Below, one piece after another: positions 1 through 6,743 of a stretch of DNA of 16,786 nt. Made by a program: the position numbers and the translations under genes. Location: contig JAWOAS010000043.1 in NCBI GenBank assembly GCA_046498405.1, positions 1 through 16,786 of the forward strand, read 5' to 3'. The notes under the pieces were generated by a model that was given only the letters and a program-made list of their open reading frames with translations, made no database searches and was not told the DNA's origin. Positions within the stretch are counted from its first letter, which is position 1. Each line of letters opens with the position of its first letter. Source of the DNA: T1Sed10-49 sp046498405. Its GTDB lineage: Bacteria; Actinomycetota; Nitriliruptoria; Euzebyales; Egibacteraceae.

Positions 1-1361
1 GAAGAACCATCAGTACGATAACTACCTGAAAAGTAATACCTGCCGTCATAATTATACTTAAAACGAGAGAGATAACTTTCAAGACGGTATTCATCCCTAT
101 AAGAATTAGAAGCTTCCATGTTTGTAGCGGTAGCTAATTCTTCCAGATCTCCAAAAGGGAAACCTGTCCGTGTTGCTGTCAGGTAGTTATAATTTTTCTT
201 GTAAGCTTCATGTCCTGCAAGAAAGTTAATATTATGATCTCCAAAACTCTTGTCATAAGTCAATAGTTGGTTAAGGTTCAAGCTAATGTTTCTTGAGTGA
301 TATTTTGTTGTACGGCCGTTAAAAGAAGCTGCATCGCCGTGAAGTGCGTTTTGGTGCGTAATACCATGCACATTACGGTAATCCGTACTGAAATTAGTTT
401 CAAAATTGAAATCCTCAAGAAAATCAATTTCAATATAAAATCTTGAACCAACATTATCTGTCTTATTGCTTCTATTATCTAAAGATGTTTGACCGAGAAT
501 ATTAGAATTTGCAGCATAAGGTCGTTGCCGTGGGCGGTCAGGGTCATCGCCATGAGCACCGTAGTCAAGGACTTTATTGCCTTGGTCATCACGGACAATT
601 TCGCCATTCTCATCTCTTTCATATACGGGGTAAATTGGGCCCATAAATCGTGTGTAATAAAATGGGTTTACAGTATATGTCCCTTCTGCAAGGAGTATTG
701 CCTGGTCAGCTGAGGCACCTGATAATTTGAAGCCGCCTTTTAACCATTCATTAATTTCAGAATCAACACTCAACCTTGCAGTGAATCTTTCAAAACCTGA
801 ATTTTTTACAATACCATCTTCATTCAGATATCCGAGAGACATATAATAATCTGTTCCTTCTTTTTTCCCTGCCAAACTCAAATTATGCTCGGAACGATTT
901 CCTATACGGAACATCTCATCTTGCCAATTATTCCCCCACTGTAGATTCGCATCAGGGTTAACTTTACCTGTTGAAGGGTCAATAACCTCGTCCATTGGAA
1001 CATCAAAAGGATTGTAACTACCAAGATTATTCATAATATGGCTTTCAATACCTAGTTCTTCAGATCCTTGAGCAGCTGCAACATTTGCTTCCTGCAAAGT
1101 TACATCTAAAGAAGGATTATTATAAATAGCATTTCTGTATGCTTCCCACTGAAGCTCGACAAATTCTTTACTATTCACCTGATTATATTCAGGGTAAGCA
1201 CGTGCACTAATTCCTTCTTTATAATTATAACTTATATCTGTTTCACCTTCTCCGCCACTTTCACCTGACTTTGTAGTTATCATTATAACACCATTAGCAC
1301 CTCGTGCACCATAAAGAGATGTTGCAGTTGCATCCTTCAAAACAGACATTGATGCTATGTC
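1..1361 (-). CDS. SusC/RagA TonB-linked outer membrane protein, fragment truncated at both ends
   Basis: This is an open frame of about 453 codons on the minus strand with no stop. Read from 1361 downward it starts with the plug-domain hallmark of SusC/RagA proteins, SMSVLKDATATSLYGARGA followed by NGVIMITTK (bases about 1350-1275). It ends near base 1 with a barrel strand of the YLSRFKYNYDGRYYFSGSY type. SusC proteins are TonB-dependent outer-membrane importers, usually for glycans or peptides, and work with a SusD lipoprotein. They are normally near 1000 residues, so only the end of the plug and the first half of the barrel are present. The signal peptide, carboxypeptidase-like domain, TonB box and C-terminal barrel are missing. 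Base composition is AT-rich with Bacteroidota codon use, unlike everything to the right. An in-frame TGA appears at 1377-1379, so the frame closes just past the join. Family assignment is secure; the substrate is unknown. Confidence 0.93.
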
Positions 1362-1368
1362 CGCCTCC
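1355..1368. other. Abrupt composition junction (AT-rich Bacteroidota-like to GC-rich actinobacterial)
   Basis: The susC-like coding sequence is recognisable up to codon GAC at 1359-1361, which encodes the D of the conserved DIASM stretch. From about 1362 the sequence becomes GC-rich and no longer encodes SusC residues in that frame. No repeat, IS end or target-site duplication is visible at the join. This most likely marks a chimeric assembly or cloning join rather than a natural insertion boundary. Confidence 0.8.
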
Positions 1369-1402
1369 TGCGCTCGTCACTCAGCCAGGCATCTCCCGGC
1401 CG

Positions 1403-1422
1403 GTCCGTACTGCCCCACGGAC
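1403..1422 (-). terminator. Possible weak hairpin downstream of cupredoxin gene
   Basis: A perfect 6-bp inverted repeat, GTCCGT and ACGGAC, is separated by 8 bases and lies about 100 bases past the stop codon of the minus-strand cupredoxin gene. There is no T-tract, so a classic intrinsic terminator is not shown. The rest of 1362-1517 holds no recognisable gene. Confidence 0.2.
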
Positions 1423-1517
1423 GACGCTGCCTGCGAAAGAGATACCGGCCACCCAACATCCGTCCGCACAGCGCGCACAGGCAGCTCCAGGCGCGCGTTT
1501 CCGCGGCCATGGGATGA

Positions 1518-1985
1518 CTACGGCTCCACGACCGTCACCCGCCCTCGCATCGCAGGGTGGATCGTGCACACGTACTCGAGCATCCCGGCCTCGGTGAAGG
1601 TGACGATGCCGCGGGCATCCTGCTCGAGCCGCCCGGTGTCGAGACCGTCACCGGGCGCGGTGTGCGGCGCAGGATCACCGTTGACCCAGGCCGGTTCCGT
1701 GCCCACCGGCACCTCGATGTCCACCGGCTCGTAGGCGAAGGAACGGGTCTCGACCACCTCAGACGCCGTGGTCTCCTCGGGCGCCGCTGCCTCGTCCTCG
1801 GCTGCGCTCTCCGAACCATCCTCCAATCGGCGACCGACACCGGCCGGCAGCGGCTCGAGTGGGGCGGCGCCCTCTGCGACGCCGAAGAACATCGTCATCC
1901 CGAGCTCGCCGTGCTCCCCATCGCCGTCCTCGACCGGGCAGTCGACCTCGTAGGTCCCCTCGGCGAGCTCGACCACCGCAGCCAT
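1518..1985 (-). CDS. Cupredoxin (plastocyanin/amicyanin-like), two-domain protein lacking its N-terminal part
   Basis: The readable part is 155 residues. The C-terminal domain (about 80-155) is a typical blue-copper domain: SFAYEPVDIEVPVGT, then HT at H108, then YVCTIHPAM. Candidate copper ligands are H108, C140, H143 and M146. Residues 1-35 look like the tail of another cupredoxin domain, GTYEVDCPVEDG with C16, H25 and M30 as possible ligands, whose first strands and first His are missing. An acidic Ala/Glu linker (about 55-80) joins the two. Such proteins carry electrons or bind copper outside the cytoplasm, but the expected signal peptide is absent. An in-frame TAG precedes the ATG, and the next bases belong to an opposite-strand recombinase. 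I therefore read the ATG at 1985 as incidental and the gene as broken at about 1983. The second-domain call is firm; the first-domain remnant is an inference from motif spacing. Confidence 0.8.
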   Translation of the reverse strand: MAAVVELAEGTYEVDCPVEDGDGEHGELGMTMFFGVAEGAAPLEPLPAGVGRRLEDGSESAAEDEAAAPEETTASEVVETRSFAYEPVDIEVPVGTEPAWVNGDPAPHTAPGDGLDTGRLEQDARGIVTFTEAGMLEYVCTIHPAMRGRVTVVEP

Positions 1986-1990
1986 GCATC
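1978..1990. other. Head-to-head breakpoint between two 5'-truncated genes
   Basis: The minus-strand cupredoxin loses homology to its family upstream of about 1983. The plus-strand recombinase starts at about 1984 inside its catalytic domain. Two unrelated genes losing their 5' ends at one point indicates a recombination or assembly breakpoint here. Both sides are GC-rich. Confidence 0.6.
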
Positions 1991-2550
1991 CCCGCTACGC
2001 GCCGCCGGTCACGCTCTCGGCAGGCTGCGGCCTCCGGCAAGGCGAAGCCTTCGGCCTCCGCATCAGCGACGTGGACTTCCTGCGGCAGCGCGTCGAGGTC
2101 CGCCAGCAGGTCAAGCACCTCAAGGGTCAAGGGACGGTCGCAGCGCCTCCGAAGCGCGGCAAGCAGCGCAGCGTGCCGCTGCCGGCGGCAGTAGCCGAGG
2201 CGATCCCCGGCCACCTGGCGCGCTATCCCAAAGAGCGCGACGGCCTGGTCGTCACGAGCGCGGCCGGCACGCCGCTGAATCGAGGGTCATGGAACGCGCG
2301 CGTGTGGAAGCCAGCGGTGGCCGCAGCCGGCCTCGGCTTCCACCAGCTGCGGCACCACTACGCGAACGCGCTGCTGCACGGCGGCGTCAGCATCCGCGCG
2401 CTGGCCGAGTACCTCGGCCACGACGACCCCGGCTTCATCCTCGGCGTCTACTCGCACGTCATGCCGGACAGCGAGGATCGCGCGAGGCAGGCAGTCGACG
2501 CCGCGCTGACGGTTTGTGAGCCACCTGTGAGCCAAGAACAGGAGCCGTAA
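1984..2550 (+). CDS. Tyrosine recombinase/phage-type integrase, catalytic domain only (5'-truncated)
   Basis: The protein reads 188 residues from an ATG at 1984. It opens directly in the catalytic domain: LSAGCGLRQGEAFGLR with the box-I Arg at R18, a beta-hairpin PPKRGKQRSVPLP with a candidate Lys (57 or 60), FHQLRHHYAN giving H120 and R123, LGHDDPG giving H146, and VYSHVMPD giving the nucleophile Y156. All catalytic residues are therefore present. The N-terminal SAM-like core-binding domain and arm-binding domain (normally about 150-200 residues) are absent. No ribosome binding site is evident, because the upstream bases code for the cupredoxin on the other strand. It is most likely an inactive remnant of an integrative element or prophage. 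No attachment site, excisionase or tRNA is visible nearby. It ends 25 bases before the convergent osmC-like gene. Confidence 0.85.
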   Translation: MHPRYAPPVTLSAGCGLRQGEAFGLRISDVDFLRQRVEVRQQVKHLKGQGTVAAPPKRGKQRSVPLPAAVAEAIPGHLARYPKERDGLVVTSAAGTPLNRGSWNARVWKPAVAAAGLGFHQLRHHYANALLHGGVSIRALAEYLGHDDPGFILGVYSHVMPDSEDRARQAVDAALTVCEPPVSQEQEP

Positions 2551-2574
2551 GCGTCACTGCAGGTCAAAACGGCT

Positions 2575-3009
2575 TCAGCCGACGTGGATCTCCTCGTGGC
2601 CGAAGGTGATCCCGCGGTCGAGGGTCTTGTGGACCGGGCAGCGCACCGCGACCTGGCGGAGCCGATCGCGCTGGGCGTCGTCGAAGTCGCCGTCGATGAA
2701 GATGCGGCTGCGCACCCGGTCGAGGTGCCCGCTGGCGTCGCTGTCGCAGTCGTCGCAGTCGTCGGCGTGGACCCGATCGTGCTCGTACTCGACGCTGATG
2801 TTGTCGAGCTTCCAGCCCTTGTGCTGGCAGTACAGCGACACGGTGATGCAGGTACAGGCCGCGAGCGCGCCGAGCAGCAGCTCGTAGGGGTTGGGCGCCT
2901 CGTCGGTGCCGCCGGCGTCCTCGGGCTCGTCGCCGATCCAGACATGACGACCGTTGGTGACCCGGACGTAGGCGCCGCCGGTCAGGTCGGCAGTGATCTT
3001 CGTGCTCAC
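2575..3009 (-). CDS. OsmC/Ohr-family peroxiredoxin-like protein
   Basis: This 144-residue protein has normal length for the OsmC family of cytoplasmic thiol peroxidases that reduce organic hydroperoxides. The core helix carries NPYELLLGALAACTCIT, with C52 the probable peroxidatic cysteine (C54 lies beside it). AVRCPVHKTL supplies the second family cysteine, C124. The segment HADDCDDCDS adds a CxxC pair (C85, C88) that I recall from one OsmC subgroup. The start is GTG at 3007-3009, preceded by AAGGGA at a 6-base spacing, which supports it. The gene diverges from the UspA gene across about 225 bp, so both may share a stress-responsive control region. It converges with the recombinase remnant. 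Family assignment is firm; the exact substrate is not. Confidence 0.93.
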   Translation of the reverse strand: MSTKITADLTGGAYVRVTNGRHVWIGDEPEDAGGTDEAPNPYELLLGALAACTCITVSLYCQHKGWKLDNISVEYEHDRVHADDCDDCDSDASGHLDRVRSRIFIDGDFDDAQRDRLRQVAVRCPVHKTLDRGITFGHEEIHVG

Positions 3010-3233
3010 ACAGCATCCCTTCGTCGACTCCGCGTCCGCAGCCTACGTCGACGTGCCGCTCGCGGCCGCCGCTGGGCCCCCACTGCCGTAGCTGGCCGCT
3101 GCCCGCCCGGGCCGCCTGCGCGGAGGGCCCGCCACCGTGGTAGCGCGCGGGGCTGGACGGGAACGCTCATCTCCCAGGGACGACGGCTCCGGTTGCGGTG
3201 ACCGGCAGCCCGGCACCTGGGTCAGGAGGTGCC
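3010..3233. promoter_or_regulatory. Divergent intergenic region between osmC-like and uspA-like genes
   Basis: This stretch of about 224 bases separates two divergent stress genes and must hold the promoters for both unless they are read from outside. I see no convincing -35/-10 pair and no clear operator. The only firm elements are the ribosome binding sites at its two ends. Confidence 0.4.
3224..3229 (+). promoter_or_regulatory. Ribosome binding site of the uspA-like gene
   Basis: A perfect AGGAGG lies 4 bases before ATG 3234. It decides the start in favour of ATG 3234 over the in-frame GTG at 3198, which would add 12 residues and has no such site. Confidence 0.75.
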
Positions 3234-4112
3234 ATGAAGAGCCTGCTCATCGGCATCGATGGCTCCGACGGCTCACGCGTCGCCCTGCGCTGGGCCGCCG
3301 CGGTCAGTGACGCGCTCATGCTGCGGCTGCGGGTCCTCTGGGTCTGGGAGTACCCCGCCAGCGCGGTCGTGGCGTTGGGCGGGGTCGACCTGCCCGACCC
3401 CGACGCGGCCGACACCGCCGTGGCCGAGCAGCTCAAGGGGATCCTCGTCGAGGAGCTCGGCGAGGAGGGCGCCCGCCGGGTCACCGCCAAGGTCGCCCGG
3501 GGCCCGGCCGCCAGCACGCTGCTGCGGGCGGCGGAGACGACCCCGAAGATGATCGTCGTCGGCTCCCGGGGCCTCGGTGGGTTCAAGGGCCTGCTGCTCG
3601 GGTCGGTGGGGCGTCAGCTCGCCGAGCACGCGCCCTGCCCGGTGACGGTCGTGCCGCGCACCACCCCGGTCGATCCCGTCTCGCTCGAGACGATCGTCGT
3701 CGGCGTCGACGGCTCGGCCCACGCCGCCCGGGCGATGCTCTGCGCCACCGACTTCGCCGGGCGGGCCGGCGCCGAGGTCGTCGTGGCCCACGCCGTCGAC
3801 ACGGTGGAGCCGCTCGACCCCGGCGCCCACGTGCCGGAGGTCGACCCGCGGCCGGAGCTCGACGCGCGGACCGAGCTCGTCGAGGAGTGGGCCACGCCGC
3901 TGCGCCAGCTCGGCGTGCCCTACCGGGTGCGCGTCGTCGAGGGCGACCCGCGTGCCACGCTCCTCGAGGTCGCCGAGGAGGAGGGAGCCGACGCCGTCGT
4001 CGTCGGCTCGCGCGGGCGGGGGCCGGTGCGCAAGCTCCTGCTCGGCAGCGTCGCGGCCTCGGTCGCGCAGTACAGCCCCGTGCCGGTGACGATCGTGCCC
4101 AGGCGCGCCTGA
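3234..4112 (+). CDS. Universal stress protein, tandem UspA domains
   Basis: This 292-residue protein contains two UspA domains (about 1-142 and 152-292), the usual two-domain layout of actinobacterial Usps. Each domain begins with a conserved strand and Asp, LLIGIDGSDGS and IVVGVDGSAHA. Each carries the ATP-binding signature: VVGSRGLGGFKGLLLGSV (109-125) followed by CPVTVVP, and VVGSRGRGPVRKLLLGSV (257-273) followed by VPVTIVP. Both signatures match G-2x-G-9x-G(S), so both sites look competent for ATP. Members act in the cytoplasm in survival under hypoxia, oxidative stress or stasis, often without a defined reaction. The osmC-like gene lies divergently upstream and the zinc-ribbon gene starts 107 bases downstream on the same strand, so co-transcription with the latter is possible. 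Confidence 0.95.
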   Translation: MKSLLIGIDGSDGSRVALRWAAAVSDALMLRLRVLWVWEYPASAVVALGGVDLPDPDAADTAVAEQLKGILVEELGEEGARRVTAKVARGPAASTLLRAAETTPKMIVVGSRGLGGFKGLLLGSVGRQLAEHAPCPVTVVPRTTPVDPVSLETIVVGVDGSAHAARAMLCATDFAGRAGAEVVVAHAVDTVEPLDPGAHVPEVDPRPELDARTELVEEWATPLRQLGVPYRVRVVEGDPRATLLEVAEEEGADAVVVGSRGRGPVRKLLLGSVAASVAQYSPVPVTIVPRRA

Positions 4113-4203
4113 GCCGTGCTGCGGTCCTGCCGCGCCCGCGCCGACGACCACGCGGGGCGAGGGCAGGATGGGCGGCCTCGCGCCACCCTGGCCGCGGCTG
4201 GAC

Positions 4204-4213
4204 GAGGAGGGGG
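4204..4213 (+). promoter_or_regulatory. Ribosome binding site deciding the GTG start of the zinc-ribbon gene
   Basis: A purine run GAGGAGGGGG sits 6 bases before GTG 4220. The same frame is open far upstream through the end of the uspA-like gene, but only the protein from this GTG onward looks like a zinc-ribbon protein. Confidence 0.6.
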
Positions 4214-4219
4214 CCCACG

Positions 4220-4567
4220 GTGCCGATCGTGCAGTGCCCTGCGTGCGGGGAGAGCGAGGCGCTCGCCGGCGAGCGCGACGGGCAGGCCCTGCGCGTGACC
4301 TGCGAGGCCTGCGGGACCGCCTGGCTGCGTGACCCTGACCGCAGCTGCGGACTGTGCGGCTCGAAGGACCTCAGGCACCGGGCGGTCCCGCTGTGGGAGA
4401 AGGCCCGGGGCCGGCAGCGCACCCCGGCCGGCTGGCTCGACGCCTACGACTGCTACGTCTGCGGCGGCCGGGACGTCACGAGCGCCGAGCCCACCCCCGG
4501 CGATCCCGCCGAGCTCACCGGGGGCATGGAGCTGCGCGAGTCCTGGCAGCGCCACCGGGAGGCCTGA
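4220..4567 (+). CDS. Small double zinc-ribbon protein of unknown function
   Basis: This 115-residue protein contains four CxxC knuckles: QCPACG (C6, C9), TCEACG (C28, C31), SCGLCG (C43, C46) and DCYVCGG (C78, C81). The spacing suggests two zinc ribbons, C6/C9 with C28/C31 and C43/C46 with C78/C81, each able to hold one zinc ion. No catalytic motif or membrane segment is visible. The tail ends in a charged stretch, LRESWQRHREA. The GTG start is chosen for its ribosome binding site and because the ribbon begins at residue 6. It follows the UspA gene on the same strand, which suggests but does not prove a stress link. Nucleic-acid or protein binding is plausible for this fold; no function is claimed. 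Confidence 0.82.
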   Translation: MPIVQCPACGESEALAGERDGQALRVTCEACGTAWLRDPDRSCGLCGSKDLRHRAVPLWEKARGRQRTPAGWLDAYDCYVCGGRDVTSAEPTPGDPAELTGGMELRESWQRHREA

Positions 4568-4738
4568 GCGCTCGACGGGGCGCCGTCACTGCGAGGGCAG
4601 CGGCACGGTCAAGGCCGGTCCGCGGCCGGGCGCTGCGCACTCGTGGGACGGGAGCGCCCCCGGTTGCCCTCGGGGGCCGCCGGCGACGGACCGGGGACTG
4701 CGGCGAGCCACCGAGCCCACGACCCCGGAGCCTGGCGA
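4568..4738. other. Intergenic region between convergent genes, nothing recognised
   Basis: These 171 GC-rich bases lie between the stop of the zinc-ribbon gene and the stop of the minus-strand Cys-rich gene. Frames that are open here on either strand read as low-complexity Arg/Pro/Ala sequence typical of GC-rich shadows. I see no gene. Confidence 0.4.
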
Positions 4739-4912
4739 TCAGCGCCGCAGCAGGCGCCCCAGCAGCGACGTCCTGCGGCCGGCCGGCAGCGGCGTCGGAG
4801 CGCACGCGCAGCGCTCGTCGCGGGGGACGTCGCCGAGCACCCGCTCGACATGGGCGCCGCAGCCGGCCCACGACGGCCTCCCGCAACGCTGGCAGCTCAC
4901 GCGTCGACACAT
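4739..4912 (-). CDS. Small Cys-rich protein (57 aa), putative metal-binding
   Basis: The 57-residue reading from ATG 4910-4912 begins MCRRVSCQRCGRPSWAGCG, then HVERVLGDVP and RDERCACAP, and ends in a basic tail. Cysteines fall at 2, 7, 10, 18, 35 and 37, with a His at 21. The CxxCG knuckle followed by W-A-G-C-G-x-H is a pattern I recall in short actinobacterial hypothetical proteins, where it probably binds zinc. The frame is open far upstream, but the upstream part reads as random Arg/Gly-rich sequence, so the short start is preferred although its ribosome binding site is weak. Function is unknown. It stands alone on the minus strand between two plus-strand blocks. Confidence 0.68.
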   Translation of the reverse strand: MCRRVSCQRCGRPSWAGCGAHVERVLGDVPRDERCACAPTPLPAGRRTSLLGRLLRR

Positions 4913-5342
4913 GCCCGCCAGGCTACCGGCTCGGCGCGCCGCGGAGACCAGGCCGCGCACAGCCGGGCCACGCACGTCGGGCCGCTGAGGTTCGCCCCGC
5001 CGGCGGGCACGGACCGTCGCGCCGCTGACCTCCTCCATCGCGATCGTGCCACGCTCGGACTCCCCGCGGTGGTCTGCGACCGGCCTCGCGGCGACGGCGA
5101 GCCACACGAGGCCGGTGGCCACCCTCCCCGCCCCGCCGAGCCCGTGCAGGCCAGGCGCGCTCCGACGGGTCGCCCCGCCCACCGTACGGGCGGACCCGGC
5201 CGAGGCGGACCCGCGACGGCCGCACGTGCCGCGTGAGGTTGGCCGCGTCACGGGCTGGGTCGTCGACGACCGACCCACCATCGCCGAGACCCGGCGCGAG
5301 GCCCGACCCGGGGCCAGCGTGCCCCGGGGGCCGGGACGTTCG

Positions 5343-5357
5343 TCATGGTTGTCATGA
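5343..5357 (+). promoter_or_regulatory. Short inverted repeat in AT-rich patch upstream of the coiled-coil/protease genes
   Basis: TCATG and CATGA form a perfect 5-bp inverted repeat around a 5-base spacer, inside a locally AT-rich patch about 70 bases before the TTG start of the downstream gene. The position suits an operator or promoter. No clear -35/-10 pair could be assigned, and a short palindrome like this can occur by chance. Confidence 0.25.
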
Positions 5358-5414
5358 TTTGCTTGAGTCTCGGGGCCCAATGGCCGATCCCACCCGGAGA
5401 ACGTGACGAACCAC

Positions 5415-5423
5415 GGGGGGTGA
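5415..5423 (+). promoter_or_regulatory. Ribosome binding site supporting a TTG start
   Basis: GGGGGGTGA lies 4 bases before TTG 5428. The nearby GTG at 5420 is in another frame that stops after 13 codons, so TTG is the only good start for the long frame. Confidence 0.5.
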
Positions 5424-5427
5424 CGGC

Positions 5428-6006
5428 TTGGCCGGGTTCACGATCGACGATCCTCTCGTAACACCGAGTGCCGACAGCCGACGGTCCCGGCGCTGGCAGG
5501 CCGCGACCGGCGCCATGGCGCTCCTGGCGCTGGCCGGCATCGTCTCGAGTGTCGTCCTCGCGACGCAGGCTCAGGGCTGGCGGGACGAGGCCGAGCGCTG
5601 GCGGGACGCCACCGCCGAGTGGGAGGAGCGCGCCGACGAGCTCGACGAGGAGGCTGCGTCCGCGCGGGCGAGGGCCGAGGAGCTCGGACGCGAGCTCGAC
5701 ACGACCCAGCTCGCCCTGAGCGAGTCACAGCAGCGCGTCACCGCGACCGAGGACGCCCTCGCCGACGTCGAAGGCGCCCTCGTGACCGCCGAGGACGAGG
5801 CCTATCTCGCCGGAGCCTTCGCCGACGAGCTGGCCGACATCAGCCTGAGCCTCACGTCCTGCGTCGATGACACCTACCAGTGGCTGGGGTCGCGTCCGTC
5901 GCTCTACGCCTCCGACGGCGTCTGGGATGGCTACTGGGACCGGGGCTTCGGGGTCGCGGGCTCCTGCGACGCCGCGATCGCACGTCTCGAGTCCCTGCTG
6001 CGATGA
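5428..6006 (+). CDS. Single-pass membrane protein with extracytoplasmic coiled coil
   Basis: This 192-residue protein has a short cytoplasmic N-terminus with a basic stop (SRRSRRW, 17-23). One hydrophobic segment follows at about 25-46 (ATGAMALLALAGIVSSVVLA). A long charged helix at about 50-125, rich in Glu, Ala and Arg with heptad-like spacing (WRDEAERWRDATAEWEERAD), is very likely a coiled coil. The C-terminal part (about 126-192) is compact and has two cysteines, C145 and C180, that could form a disulfide outside the membrane, plus an aromatic patch YASDGVWDGYWDRG. By the positive-inside rule the coil faces the exterior. I do not recognise the family. Its stop overlaps the start of the lipoprotein protease gene (ATGA), which implies translational coupling and a shared role at the cell surface. 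Confidence 0.75.
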   Translation: MAGFTIDDPLVTPSADSRRSRRWQAATGAMALLALAGIVSSVVLATQAQGWRDEAERWRDATAEWEERADELDEEAASARARAEELGRELDTTQLALSESQQRVTATEDALADVEGALVTAEDEAYLAGAFADELADISLSLTSCVDDTYQWLGSRPSLYASDGVWDGYWDRGFGVAGSCDAAIARLESLLR

Positions 6007-6743
6007 CGGGTCCGCGACGCCGCTGCGCCATCTGGCTCGTGGCCGGGTGCCTCGCCGCGTCGGCGTGCGCGCCGGTCGCCGAGGAGACCCCGCCGAGCGC
6101 GGACGCCATGGAGCGACGTCAGCCCTCGGCTGTCGAACGCCCCGATGAGGCGTCGCCCATCGAGACCGACGACGAGGACCTCGCGTCGCTGCGACGACGG
6201 GCCGAGGACGCCGCCGTGCGGCTGCGGGTCGGCGGGGAGCATCCGCTCGCGTTCGGCAGCGGCTCGGGCTTCCTCGTCGACGGCCGCACCGTGCTCACCA
6301 ACCGCCACGTCGTCGAGGACGCACGCTACGGGGAGGTCTCGACGTGGCGCGGCGACCGTGTCGGCATCGACGGGCGCGTGCACCTGAGCGACGCGCACGA
6401 CCTCGCGCTCATCCGCGCCGAGCGTGACCTTCCTGGCGAGGCGCTCGACCTCGCCACCACCGACCTCACGGCAGGGGACCGCGCGATCGTGGTCGGGTAT
6501 CCGGGAGGCGGCAGGGTCCAGGCGGTCGAGGGCCGGGTCCGCGCCGTCGTCGACGGCGCGGCGTACGGCGAGGGCGGCGACGTCGTGGTCATCACCGTCG
6601 ACGGCGTCGAGCCGGGCTCGTCGGGCGGGCCGGTCCTGCACCCCGACGGCACCGTGGCCGGCGTGATCTTCGCGCTGCGCCGGGCCGATGAGGCCGACGC
6701 CCTCGCGATTCCGGTCTCGTCGGTCCGCGAGCTGCTCGAGTGA
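6003..6743 (+). CDS. Trypsin-like serine protease (HtrA/DegP-type S1 fold), putative lipoprotein
   Basis: This 246-residue protein has an N-terminal basic and hydrophobic segment (RRRCAIWLVAGCLAASACAP) that looks like a lipoprotein signal. C22 is the likelier lipidation site, and C16 in LVAGC is an alternative. An acidic, Pro-rich linker follows to about residue 60. The protease core shows the full triad in HtrA-like context: TNRHVV with H102, AHDLALIR with D133, and EPGSSGGPVL with S207. The conserved GSGFLVDG and VVGYPGGG strands are also present. No PDZ domain follows, so it is shorter than DegP and closer to single-domain trypsin-like proteases. ATG 6003 overlaps the stop of the upstream coiled-coil gene, a sign of coupling. 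It probably cleaves or processes proteins outside the membrane; its substrate is unknown. Confidence 0.9.
   Translation: MTGPRRRCAIWLVAGCLAASACAPVAEETPPSADAMERRQPSAVERPDEASPIETDDEDLASLRRRAEDAAVRLRVGGEHPLAFGSGSGFLVDGRTVLTNRHVVEDARYGEVSTWRGDRVGIDGRVHLSDAHDLALIRAERDLPGEALDLATTDLTAGDRAIVVGYPGGGRVQAVEGRVRAVVDGAAYGEGGDVVVITVDGVEPGSSGGPVLHPDGTVAGVIFALRRADEADALAIPVSSVRELLE

Larger units (their letters stand above)
4913..5427. other. 515-base stretch without a recognisable gene
   Basis: Open frames of 60 to 200 codons cross this stretch on both strands, but their translations are Arg/Gly/Pro/Ala-rich with no domain, signal peptide or supported start. I treat them as composition artefacts. The right end (about 5340-5370) is notably less GC-rich than its surroundings and probably holds the promoter of the coiled-coil gene. 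Confidence 0.4.

Noticed and set aside
489..713. 74-codon plus-strand frame inside the AT-rich end
   Set aside because: The opposite strand reads as continuous SusC sequence through this interval, so the plus frame is a shadow.
1557..2519. 320-codon plus-strand frame across the cupredoxin and recombinase pieces
   Set aside because: It crosses the breakpoint and overlaps two frames with clear family motifs. Its own product is Arg/Pro-rich with no domain.
2551..2574. Possible attachment site or tRNA end next to the recombinase
   Set aside because: The 24 bases show no tRNA 3' end and no duplicated core elsewhere in the window.
4739..5380. 213-codon minus-strand frame extending the Cys-rich protein upstream
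   Set aside because: Only the last 57 codons have conserved-looking content. The upstream part is low-complexity Arg/Gly/Ala/Ser sequence without a convincing start or domain.
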